A stretch of 26,104 nucleotides of DNA from Paulinella micropora. Lineage: Eukaryota; Cercozoa; Imbricatea; Euglyphida. A model generated the notes under the pieces. It saw nothing but the letters and a program-made list of their open reading frames with translations. It searched no databases and had not been told where the DNA came from. The stretch is from the NCBI GenBank assembly GCA_009731375.1, contig BJOX01000184.1, positions 339,231-365,334 on the forward strand, read 5' to 3'. Of the stretch, positions 1 to 10,556 are shown piece by piece (positions within the stretch are counted from its first letter, which is position 1; each line of letters begins with the position of its first letter). Made by a program: the position numbers and the translations under genes.

Positions 1-209
1 GGCCCCCTAGTACTATATTAAGGTAACCGATTGAATACAAGGGTATGTTATTAAAAGACAATGTATTTACTGATCGGAAGTGTTTTTGGAGAAGGAGAAA
101 AATTATAACGCTGCTTTTATTGCAATAGTAATACTATTTGTTCTTGACATACTGCCTCAGAATTAAGTTACGGGGGGGATAACAAGTGTGGAAGGAGGAG
201 TTTTTATTT
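1..209. other. Left-edge AT-rich flank with an echo of the copy A 3' UTR
   Basis: No convincing coding region. Positions 137-156 match 4000-4019 in the 3' UTR of copy A for 20 bases, and the bases just upstream (an AT-rich stretch with AATAGTA-like words) are similar in both places. This suggests that a further, truncated copy of the same unit ends here in the same orientation. The match is seen directly; the truncated-copy reading is inference. Confidence 0.4.
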
Positions 210-643
210 ACAAAAACGAGGCTGGAGATTTATAGTTGACTCGTGTCTGGCGTATGCGTTTGATATATCCACTGCACCGTCTATCCGTGGGTTAATGCAC
301 TTAGTTGCGACACCCCGTAGCGTTGTGCAGAAAAGAAATCAGCAATTATATGACGAAAATATTGCATATTTCCGTCATAAAAACGGGAAGGTGTACTGTA
401 GGCATCACCCCCCGGATAGCCGGTAAAAAGTACACTTTTTCTGGTGTCAGGTGCACCTAGTTTTTTCCCATTATTTTCAATATCGTTTGGCCGGATTTGA
501 CCTAATGCCATTTTAACCTTGGTCTGTTGCCGTTTTCTTTTCGGCTTCACTGAGCTAATATAACGAGACATCATTCTCTTTTGGGGATTTGTGTCTGGTT
601 GTATTACCGACTTTTTATTGAGCTATCTTCGGGGATTGTAACA
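210..643 (+). repeat. Left arm of the inverted flanking repeat of copy A
   Basis: This stretch matches the reverse complement of about 4219-4635 and, for its inner half, 22311-22544 in direct orientation. Shared landmarks include CGTCTATCCGTGGG (278-291), the GGCATCACCCCCCGGATAGC block near 401-422, CTGTTGCCGTTTTC, GAGCTAATATAACGAGACAT and GTATTACCGACTTTTTA. The inner end is sharp, near 643, where homology to the inverted copy stops but homology to the copy B leader continues. The outer end is gradual, so 210 is tentative. A short minus-strand open frame (574-281) lies inside but is not preserved in the other arms. Confidence 0.75.
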
Positions 644-1402
644 TTGGAGTCACCAGCACAAGGCTGATTTCTTTTCTGGCTTGTTTTTGGAACAGCAGAA
701 AGAAAAATTGGACAGACCTATCTCTTCTGAGTAGGTGTTCCAAAAAACAAATACTCCAGCACATCCCCACACAGCTCTTTTTGCAAAACTAGACGTCTAG
801 GCGTTTGTGAGTAGGTGTCTCAGTACCCTCTCCACAGCCTGTATCTGTGTCCTCACAAGGAGGCCAGACACCAGACCTCGTAGCTGTTCTTTTGTTCTCT
901 CTTGAGACAGAGACAGAGTAGGTCAACAGACGTACAAACAAACACTCACAGTTACAAACAAACTTGAAGGACACGAGCGTAGTACTCTACCTTTCAAGTC
1001 TGTGCACTTTGTTGCCTCTCAAACCACACACATCAGAGTATTTTTGCAAATCTCTGACTGTCTTTCGACAATAGGTCTGAACAAGTGTCAGACGACAAGT
1101 CGACTTCTCAAGGAGTGCTTCTCTAGCCTCTTTGACATTATCTGTACATAGGTCCTCGTACCTCATAACAGATACAACAACAAAAAGAGAAAAAGAAAAG
1201 AGGAGTGGAGAAGGAGATCAAATTTTCAGAGAAAGTCGTACAGATTACTTCTTTCTAAAAAAAAAAACACATAAGACATAGAGGTGAGACGCTCTCTCTC
1301 TATACTGTCTTTTCGTTTTTTCTCTCTATTCGTTCCTCATAGACGAACAGAGCAATTACGGGGTAGAAACAACTCTGTCTCATCCGTATTCCTTCAGCGT
1401 CC
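644..1402 (+). promoter_or_regulatory. Long conserved leader (5' region) of copy A
   Basis: This 760-base non-coding stretch between the flanking repeat and the copy A start is rich in CTCT and ACAAA motifs. It aligns along its length with 22545-23336 in front of copy B. Conserved words include a 17-base block at 1099-1115 (identical to 23005-23021), an ACAAATACTCCA word near 747, and a TCAGAGTATTTT word near 1036. No splice structure is needed to reach the ATG. It is probably promoter plus 5' UTR; no core promoter can be named with confidence. Confidence 0.55.
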
Positions 1403-3913
1403 ATGTCTACTAGGTCTGAAGACTGGCAGGAAGGAGGGGGGGAGAGTGAGCGAACCCCAGGAAACGAAGAGGAGTTCGTTGACCCTCATGCAGAAGGAGG
1501 AGATCTGGCACCTTCCTTTGACACAGGAGGAGCAGAGAATCAATTTTTTACTGCGCCTTCCTTTGACACAGGAGGAGCAGAGGAAGTCGAGGAGGAGGAG
1601 AAGGGAGGAGAGGAAGCGAGGTTTGTGGCCGAATATGGCAAACTAAGTAAGAAGGAGTTTGAGGAGAAGAAAGGGAAGGATGAGGCCTATAAATGGCTAT
1701 ACATTCCCCAAGAAATGCGATGGGGACAACCCTTGAAGAAGGAGGACATCTGTTACCCTCTCCCAAGGCAAGCTCTGCCTCTGGCAGAATTCCTCAGAGA
1801 CGACGGTGCACAGTTACAGGTGCAACATGTCTCATTTGGGGACAATATGTCTTTACTGGAGCTACTCGACCTCTCATGGACAGTGTTTGAGTGTGCTATA
1901 CTCTTTGAGTACCAGACTGGAAAGACTGTGCTGCCATGGAACACAAGAGCACTGGCTAGGTTGCTCGATCCTGGTCAGGACATTGATTCAATAAAGAGAG
2001 TGGAAAAGGAGTTTAAGTTCAGGAATCCAAAAGGACAGATCAATGTCATGGATGTGTCTCTGAAACTTATGGAGGCCAAGTTAGTGGACCTGGGTAAACT
2101 CCAACACACCCAGTTTGGCAGGGACCTTCACCCGGCCCTGAGGGAAATAGAAGGCGAAGCTGGAGGGGTGACGAGGATGAAGAAGCTGCATGCGGCCTTG
2201 GTGAAGGATGACGCATGGAAGAGGTGGGTCTTCACGAAGGATCATACGATCTTGGAGGGGACGGCCGCACCACCCCCCACCAATAAAGCGGGAGAGAAGG
2301 AGTTGGCGGAGAAGGCCTTGTTCCTTCGGAAGGCAGCTGAGATCCTGTCTTTTTTTCATCATGCCCAAGAGCTGTATATCAAAGAGCTAGCGGCTGAGAA
2401 AGAAAAGAAGGAGATGGAGGCAAAGATTGCATTAGCCAAGGCGGCGGGAACAAAGGGACCGAAATATTCCTCTGGATCTTATATGGCTCCCTCGGGCCGC
2501 TCCGCCCCGTCAGCCCACACAGCCCCTTCGGCCCCTGCGACTAGCTCAGCGCCTACCACTGTCATTGTCAACAGTAATGACAAAAAGGACAGACAGGCTA
2601 TCATACAGGCCTTCCAAAAATATACAAAGTCCGATGCCACTGCTCTGACGCTGTATGCAGAGACAGCGAGTCAGAAGGACACGGATGCGAACCTTCGAGA
2701 CAAGCTCAGAAGAATTGATGCTTGTATGAAGCAGCATCCAACGGACGAAACACAGGAGTATGAGGCGTTGTACACCTTGTTGGACCCATCAATCATCACA
2801 CAAGGGTTTGATGTTGGGGAGTACAAGGCGATGAGAGCGGTAGAGGTGGCGGCTAGGAGAGCAGCCTCAGACCTGCAATGCACGGTGCCAGTTGCCGTCC
2901 TCTTGCAATACTTTAAAACTCATGGGTATCAGCACCTGTGCACTGGTACTTTGATTGGGTTTGAGATTTTTCAAGAGGTGAACGAAGGGCTGGGCATTGG
3001 CACGAGGTTGGCAGCGATCCTCACTGAGGTCAGCGCCAAGTACGGGCTCTTTTATAGCCGGAAGTCTATCATTTTGTACTTCCTGAGTGCTTTGTGTACA
3101 CGACACCCGAGCAAGCTCGCAAGGATCATACAGTCCTGTCCGACCTTCACGGCGGTGAAGACGGCGGATTTTTTAGAAACGAATATATACGAGAGGACTG
3201 TAGCGGCTACTCCGCCGGGCGACCTGTTCAAGGAGGTGCTCGACGCGTGTTCCGAATTGGACACGGCCACCGAGTCATTCTCCAGTGCCGCGACACAGGG
3301 GGTTGGAGGTGCTCAAGCAGCACATGCAACTCGAACGGCAGGTCTCAAGAGGGGGAGAGATGAGCCGACGCCGTGCTACCGCTATTTTTCATACATGGCG
3401 TGTAAGCATGAGGCACAGAAAGGAGTAGGCAATTGCCTCTTCAGCCACGACTCTCTTGATGATAGGCAGCGAAATCTTTTCCTTAGAGAGCTCGAAGGCA
3501 TGAAAAAGACCATGTACGCCATGTACAAGAAGGAGTTGGAGGAGGGGAGGTGGAATGCGAATATGGTCTCGGATGCGGAGTTCCGGGAGGCCATCATTTA
3601 CTTCCTTGACAGAATGAAGAGAAGGGAGAAGAGAGAGACATCGGGCCGATCAAAGGCGCCGACTAGAGGAGGAGGAGAGACGAGAGGATCGTCACGAGGG
3701 TCCCGAGGGACACCAAGAGGGGCGGCACCACGAGGACGAGGCTTTCGTGGAAGGGGAGGACGGACCCCAGCGCGCCCTCCCAGAGGACACGGACACTGGA
3801 ATTATAGCACTAGTTCCAGCTCCAACTACCCCCAGCAAGCTTATACCGCTACGGAGGGGGGACGTCAAGACGAAGACACCGGCTCAGGTGAGCGTGTTGT
3901 CGTCGTAGACTGA
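1403..3913 (+). CDS. Copy A: unassigned 836-residue protein with CCCH-like cluster and RGG tail
   Basis: I do not recognise the family. The frame is intact and intronless. The start is supported by copy B, which also begins Met-Ser-Thr at the same place relative to the leader. Visible layout: an acidic Gly/Glu-rich N-terminus with a ten-residue direct repeat (APSFDTGGAE at 36-45 and 51-60); an alpha-helical first domain (about 70-345) containing WKRW near 271; a Ser/Pro/Ala linker (about 355-390); a second domain (about 393-620) with the best conserved block, HGYQHLCTGTLIGFEIF near 507; a Cys/His cluster C658-x8-C667-x10-C678-x3-H682; and an Arg/Gly-rich tail (about 748-796) ending in an acidic VVVVD. 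Cys/His clusters and RGG tails commonly bind nucleic acid, so an RNA/DNA-binding nucleocapsid- or Gag-like role is plausible inference. There is no polymerase, integrase, protease or helicase motif. The inverted flanking repeats suggest a mobile or viral origin. A fast-evolving host gene is the alternative. Confidence 0.85.
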   Translation: MSTRSEDWQEGGGESERTPGNEEEFVDPHAEGGDLAPSFDTGGAENQFFTAPSFDTGGAEEVEEEEKGGEEARFVAEYGKLSKKEFEEKKGKDEAYKWLYIPQEMRWGQPLKKEDICYPLPRQALPLAEFLRDDGAQLQVQHVSFGDNMSLLELLDLSWTVFECAILFEYQTGKTVLPWNTRALARLLDPGQDIDSIKRVEKEFKFRNPKGQINVMDVSLKLMEAKLVDLGKLQHTQFGRDLHPALREIEGEAGGVTRMKKLHAALVKDDAWKRWVFTKDHTILEGTAAPPPTNKAGEKELAEKALFLRKAAEILSFFHHAQELYIKELAAEKEKKEMEAKIALAKAAGTKGPKYSSGSYMAPSGRSAPSAHTAPSAPATSSAPTTVIVNSNDKKDRQAIIQAFQKYTKSDATALTLYAETASQKDTDANLRDKLRRIDACMKQHPTDETQEYEALYTLLDPSIITQGFDVGEYKAMRAVEVAARRAASDLQCTVPVAVLLQYFKTHGYQHLCTGTLIGFEIFQEVNEGLGIGTRLAAILTEVSAKYGLFYSRKSIILYFLSALCTRHPSKLARIIQSCPTFTAVKTADFLETNIYERTVAATPPGDLFKEVLDACSELDTATESFSSAATQGVGGAQAAHATRTAGLKRGRDEPTPCYRYFSYMACKHEAQKGVGNCLFSHDSLDDRQRNLFLRELEGMKKTMYAMYKKELEEGRWNANMVSDAEFREAIIYFLDRMKRREKRETSGRSKAPTRGGGETRGSSRGSRGTPRGAAPRGRGFRGRGGRTPARPPRGHGHWNYSTSSSSNYPQQAYTATEGGRQDEDTGSGERVVVVD

Positions 3914-4218
3914 CGGGAGGAGAAGAGAGAGGAAAAGAAGAGAGAGAAGGGGAATCGTACTACAGCACCACGTTGCTTGTATTTTTTATTAATAGTACGT
4001 TTGTTCTTGACATACTGCCGGGAAAAAAAAAAAAAAAGAGAGAGAGAGATTGAGGGGAAGGAGTTCAAAATTTATAAGAACGGCTAGAGAATCCGCTTTT
4101 TACACATTTTTCTCCTCACAGGGCGCCAGCGCGAAAAGCACGAGTAACGCTCTGACTCTTTTTTTTTTTTTTTTTTTTTTTTTTCTCCTAGTGGGACGAC
4201 TTTTAATAATTGAAGAAC
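3914..4218 (+). other. 3' region of copy A with poly-A and poly-T tracts
   Basis: Downstream of the stop lies a purine-rich stretch, then an AT-rich segment whose 20 bases at 4000-4019 recur at 137-156, then an A-run (about 4023-4036) followed by GA repeats. A T-run of about 25 bases sits at 4160-4184. No canonical AATAAA was seen. The A-run and T-run are in opposite senses and could be genomic homopolymers rather than retroposition tails. Confidence 0.5.
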
Positions 4219-4635
4219 TGTAATGCCCCCAACGATAGCTAGTAAAAAGTCGGTAATACAACCAAACACAGTCCTCAAGAATGAGAATGATGTCTCGTTG
4301 TATTAGCTTAGTGAAGCCAAAAAAAGGAAAACGGCAACAGACCAGGAATAAAATGGCATCAGGTCCAATCCGGACAAATAATACTGAAAAATAAGCTGGT
4401 GCACCTGTCACCAGGAAAAGGTACTTTTTACCGGCTATCCGGGGGGTGATGCCTATAGTACCCCCTCCCGATTTCATGACGGAAATAGCATTTTCGTCAT
4501 ACACCTTTTGATTTCTTTCTGCAAATAGTATGCGATATGGAGTCATGACACACAGCGCATCGACCCACGGATAGACGCTAAAAGACGATAAATATATCCT
4601 CATACTGCACGTCAAAGCGACGTTTTTTGCCCTTA
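4219..4635 (-). repeat. Right arm of the inverted flanking repeat (inverted copy)
   Basis: This is the reverse complement of the left arm at about 210-643. It includes the CCCACGGATAGACG landmark (4564-4577) and the GCTATCCGGGGGGTGATGCC block (4433-4452). The inner boundary is at about 4219, the same sequence point (…TTACA) where the left arm stops. By eye it is closer to the arm of copy B (22311-22544) than to the left arm of copy A, so it may not be the original partner of that arm. A minus-strand open frame runs through it (4657-4100), but the sister arms do not keep that frame open, so it is not called as a gene. Confidence 0.75.
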
Positions 4636-4652
4636 TTTCTGAGCAATTTTGA

Positions 4653-4692
4653 GCCACACCCCAGGCGTCATTTACTTGACGCGAGGTGTGGC
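4653..4692. repeat. Near-perfect hairpin just outside the right arm
   Basis: GCCACACC (4653-4660) pairs with GGTGTGGC (4685-4692), and GCGTCA (4665-4670) pairs with TGACGC (4677-4682) around a six-base loop. Only a small asymmetric internal loop interrupts the stem. It could be an extrusion-prone palindrome or the terminus of an element; no counterpart was seen beside the left arm. Confidence 0.6.
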
Positions 4693-4817
4693 CGGAGCGG
4701 CTGTGTTAATTTTTTGTTTGGAATTTTCTTGACAGGATGCTTTCTCGAAGGGACCCCTCGTGGGGTAAGTAACATCAACTTCATAACTCATTAACAACGA
4801 AACCTTTTCCATTCACA
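4693..4817. other. Unique AT-rich spacer
   Basis: Non-coding sequence between the hairpin and the MITE. Nothing recognisable apart from a short GGACCCCTCGTGGGG palindromic patch near 4752. Confidence 0.4.
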
Positions 4818-4819
4818 TA

Positions 4820-5099
4820 TTACTGGGTACATTCAAGTGTCAAACTCAGCCATCGAATTTTAGTTAAGGGCCAGATTTCAGATTAGCGGTCAGATTTCGA
4901 ATTAGTGGTCAGAATTCAAATTAGTTCAATTTAGCGGCTATATACGTCCGCAAAATCTGTATCATTTTTGTGAAATGTTACCGTTAAATTGAACTAATTT
5001 GAATTCTGGCCGCTAATCTAAAATCTGACCGCTAATCTGAAATCTGACCCTTAACTCATATTTGATGGCTGAGTTTGACACTTGAATGTACCCAGTAAT
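4820..5099. mobile_element. 280-bp snap-back MITE with TA target duplication (Tc1/mariner type)
   Basis: The two halves are inverted copies of each other. The left arm starts TTACTGGGTACATTCAAGTG and the right arm ends with its exact reverse complement. Pairing continues inward to about 4933 and from about 4984, leaving a spacer of about 50 bases. The element is flanked by TA at 4818-4819 and 5100-5101, the target duplication typical of the Tc1/mariner superfamily. The arms hold about three degenerate ~19-base direct repeats (GGTCAGATTT..ATTAG type). There is no coding capacity, so it would need a transposase supplied in trans. Confidence 0.85.
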
Positions 5100-5101
5100 A
5101 A

Positions 5102-5559
5102 TGCGTGATAAGCTTATGCGCTACAACACCGTATGTTTTTTCAATTTTTTCTCTCATTTCAAATTGTGTTGATAATAGCAACAAGAAAATCAAGAATGAC
5201 GGAGAATTGGGACCGGGATGAGAAGGGACACGTAAAACTGCATAAGGCAGAGGAGCGGACACATGAAGGGGGAACGGGTGGGGACTCGGATAAGGGAACC
5301 AATGGGGTAAAGGGGAATCAGGGGAAGGTACGAGTGAGGGGATAGAGAGCGAGAAAGAGAAAGAGGTGACAGTGAGAGAAAGAAAGGGGGAGAGGGAGGG
5401 GTGCGGAGAGAAAGAGAGGGGGAGAGAGAGGTGCGAAAAGGGAGAGAGTGCGGGGAAAGGAGCCGGAAACGGGAAAACGGATAACCACAGGCAAGACGAA
5501 GGGAACAAGGGGGAAGCAAGAACACCATAAGGATTCCCATGAAACAAGTTCAGAAGCAT
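5102..5559. other. Purine-biased unique sequence grading into a GA tract
   Basis: Irregular GA-rich sequence without a supportable gene. Open frames on both strands here result from base composition. Confidence 0.5.
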
Positions 5560-5691
5560 TGAGGAGGGAGGGGAAAAAAAAAGAAAAAAAAGAAAGAAAA
5601 AAAAAAGAAAGAAAAGAAAAGAAAGAAAGAGAGAGAGAGATAGAGAGAGAGAGAGAAGAGAAAGAGAGAGAGAAGAGAAAGAGAGAGAGAA

Positions 5692-5743
<52 letters not shown>

Positions 5744-5790
5744 GAGAAAGAGAGAGAGAGAGAGAGAGAAGAGAAAGAGAGAGAGAGAGA

Positions 5791-5868
<78 letters not shown>

Positions 5869-5904
5869 GGGGGGAGGGAGAGAGGGAGAGAGAGAGAGAG
5901 AGAT

Positions 5905-5951
<47 letters not shown>

Positions 5952-5955
5952 ATCA
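5560..5955. repeat. Polypurine GA/GAAA tract
   Basis: Roughly 400 bases almost wholly of A and G on the + strand (GAGA, GAAAGA, AGAGAAGA variants), with isolated T at 5641 and 5904. Translated frames (Arg/Glu/Lys or Ser/Leu runs) are composition artefacts. Confidence 0.95.
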
Positions 5956-6215
5956 GTCATACAAAACTCAAGGCCAGAATTAAGACCTGGATTGATTGGT
6001 GTTTATACTACAAGAAACTTTTGGGATGAAAACGTTTATTCCAATATCACTGGCACTTTGAACGTTGTTGCAGCTCATATCCGATAACCAGTCCGCAGGC
6101 CGAGGCGACAGCCATAGGTGCTTCGCTTGCAGTGATCAGTGCTGGGCAACGCTGCTGGCAACACTGCGCATGAGGTCAACGCGATGGCTGCGGAGTGCTT
6201 GGGGTGGCAAATGTC
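5956..6215. other. Unique island before a poly-C run
   Basis: Moderate-complexity sequence with no convincing coding signal or splice structure. It may be a fragment of a dispersed repeat, but there is no second copy in the window. Confidence 0.4.
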
Positions 6216-6217
6216 CC

Positions 6218-6295
<78 letters not shown>

Positions 6296-6307
6296 TTNNN
6301 NNNNNNN
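6216..6307. repeat. Poly-C run of about 77 bases next to a 10-N gap
   Basis: An uninterrupted C run ends in TT and a 10-base N block (6298-6307). Homopolymers of this length beside gaps are probably partly assembly artefacts. Confidence 0.9.
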
Positions 6308-6378
6308 CCTACACACACAGCAACTACTGTTGGGGCTTTTTCAGACCTTGAATATCTTTCCTTCTTTCTACTTACCTT

Positions 6379-7800
<1,422 letters not shown>

Positions 7801-8230
7801 CTGGAGACGGACTCTGCCACTGGCAACTACAGCCTGGGGTTCAGATCGAACTATCTGTTATATATTGATGGTTTTGTGTCCGCCGTTGATCGCACGCAGC
7901 GCAGGGCTAACAGGCGACCAACTCCCGACAGGGGCCGTGATGTCAAGGGTTGATGAAGTCGAGTTTGTAGAAGGTAACTCACAACGAGCGTGACTTTCGA
8001 AACCTCGCCTTTCTGCCCATCATCTTCTTATGGCACACGCCCCTGGGGAAGTCTTTTAATGGTTGTTCTGTACAGTTCAAGGGCTCGGCTACCTTTCCGC
8101 TTGAACTGGGCACAGGCACCAACTGAGCGGATGGTTGGTGTGCAGCTTGTGAAGTGCTGAGAGTTCATGTCCGGGGGTGGTATTGGAGGCTTACGGCTTT
8201 TAAAGCTATGCCACGCACATAGATTAAACA
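7801..8230. other. Unique island between CTAT arrays
   Basis: About 430 bases of mixed-complexity sequence, with no coding frame I trust. It contains a short inverted pair, GTTCAAGG…CGCTTGAAC (8081-8108). It could be a single copy of a dispersed repeat. Confidence 0.4.
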
Positions 8231-8744
<514 letters not shown>

Positions 8745-8782
8745 AAGAGGTCTTCGTTCGCCTTGAACTGGTAAGGAGGGTC

Positions 8783-8920
8783 GCTGTGCCACATGCAACA
8801 TGAGTGCAACACGAGGGGGGGAAGGGCGGGCATGAAAGCAAGCAAGCAAGCGAGGCTGTGCCACATGCAACATGAGTGCAACACGAGAGGGGAGGGCGGG
8901 CATGAAAGCAAGCATACAAG
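8783..8920. repeat. 72-bp minisatellite, two tandem units
   Basis: Unit 1 (8783-8854) and unit 2 (8855-about 8920) both begin GCTGTGCCACATGCAACATG and continue through GAGTGCAACACGAG and a GGGCGGGCATGAAAGCAAGC segment. They differ by small indels in the G run and in the AAGC array. Confidence 0.9.
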
Positions 8921-9270
8921 TAGCATGGAGGCGTGTTAGTCGGGAAGGCATGGCATCGCAAGCGCTTAGGAATGGAGGATAACAAGGCGCAAGGAATGCG
9001 AACAAGCACGGCAACCGAGAAGAGACCCACCCAGGGAAAGCAGGGATGAATGTTATGAAGCGACGAAAACGATGACGAACGATGACCAAAGATGAGGTGA
9101 GGTGAGCTGGGGTGAGGTGAGGTGAGGTGAGGTGAGGTGAGGTGAGGTGAGATGAGATGAGATGTGGGCAGGCGGCTGGTAGGTACGCAGGGCCCATCTT
9201 GCCGTCGCATCCTTCGCGAGGGCAGTCAGAGATGCTGCAACACAGCAGCAGCGAGATCACACGCGCTCAG
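8921..9270. other. Unique island with a GGTGA pentanucleotide array
   Basis: Mostly unique sequence. A GGTGA/GATGA array of about 70 bases occupies about 9091-9163. No gene is supported. Confidence 0.6.
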
Positions 9271-9272
9271 TG

Positions 9273-9315
9273 CAGCTAGCTAGCTAGCTAGCTAGCTAGC
9301 TAGCTAGCTAGCTAG

Positions 9316-9370
<55 letters not shown>

Positions 9371-9387
9371 CCTACCTACCTACCTAC

Positions 9388-9448
<61 letters not shown>
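9273..9448. repeat. AGCT palindromic array switching to CTAT
   Basis: About 11 self-complementary GCTA units (9273-9317) change directly into CTAT, with a CTAC block at 9370-9388. The switch needs one base change per unit, which suggests slippage-driven conversion. Confidence 0.9.
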
Positions 9449-9451
<3 letters not shown>

Positions 9452-9711
9452 TATACTAGACTGTCGAACAGTCTCGAAACTCCATCTGCTTACTGGGTCC
9501 TCTGTAATGGAGGTGGGAGCTCGTTCTGCAAGGGGCGCTTATGGAACGAGCCCTGGCCCCGCATGGTACTAGGGAGATTTGGTATCGCCTGTATCAGTCC
9601 CTTCCGTGCAAACATCACGGCTTAGCTGGGCATCGGGTTAATACTTTACCCACAGACTTCCTTGGTTGACGAAATCAGAAGCTCCTTTTTTCTGACATGA
9701 GTCGATATCTC
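9449..9711 (+). repeat. Dispersed SINE-like repeat, copy 1
   Basis: Starts TTTATACTAGACTGTCG and ends near GTCGATATCTCAT, then runs straight into CTAT units. It is nearly identical to 10557-10768 (cut by a gap) and 20537-20799. It contains an internal inverted pair GCTCGTTC/GAACGAGC with a 17-base loop and a GACTGTC..GACAGTC-type palindrome at its start. No tRNA-type A/B boxes were recognised, so the SINE class is unproven. Confidence 0.75.
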
Positions 9712-9772
<61 letters not shown>

Positions 9773-9812
9773 CCTACCTANNNNNNNNNNCTATCTATCT
9801 ATCTATCTATCT
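9712..9812. repeat. CTAT array with a 10-N gap
   Basis: Tail array of the copy 1 repeat, interrupted by N at 9781-9790. Confidence 0.9.
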
Positions 9813-10059
9813 ATCCACGCCAGTTCTTGCACACTGGCTGGGTGGTGGCTGACTGGGTGTCAGGTGCAAAGGAGCCAAGCCAGGCCAGATTCTACTGGCC
9901 TGGAGTGGCTGGTTTTCACCCGAGGCCAGAAATGAAAGATATGTGAGGTAGGAGAGTTACACTTTGCTCCAGCCTTTGATGCCGAACGTGCCGATCGCGC
10001 CACCCATCCCTGCTGCACATACACAACACACACACAACCACACACAACCACACGTATAC

Positions 10060-10060
<1 letters not shown>
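9813..10060. other. Unique island
   Basis: About 250 bases of unique sequence ending in a short CACAACCA array. No gene is supported. Confidence 0.4.
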
Positions 10061-10104
<44 letters not shown>

Positions 10105-10117
10105 ACCNNNNNNNNNN
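10061..10117. repeat. Poly-C run next to a 10-N gap
   Basis: About 44 C, then ACC and N at 10108-10117. Probably a gap-edge artefact in part. Confidence 0.85.
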
Positions 10118-10424
<307 letters not shown>

Positions 10425-10556
10425 GGGGTGCCTTATGTGTGCCTAGCCATAAGCCTATAAGTCACATGCCGAAATAGCGACGGGAAGCACAATCCTGTTC
10501 CCTCATGCCCTTTCTCGCTTGTTGAGCCTGGAATAAAACCCACAGTGCTCTGTCGG

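Noticed and set aside
789-974. 61-residue minus-strand frame in the copy A leader
   Set aside because: It is not preserved in the homologous copy B leader.
4100-4657. 185-residue minus-strand frame inside the right inverted arm
   Set aside because: The same frame contains stops or shifts in the left arm of copy A and in the copy B arm, and part of it is a translated T/A run. There is no sign of coding constraint.
6216-6307. Poly-C/poly-G runs as G-quadruplex regulators
   Set aside because: They sit exactly beside N gaps at several places (6216, 10061, 11061, 15368, 15439), so assembly or sequencing artefact is the simpler explanation.
9449-9711. tRNA-derived SINE head
   Set aside because: No A or B box and no cloverleaf found; the only T-arm-like piece (GGGTTAATACTTTACCC) lacks the conserved loop.
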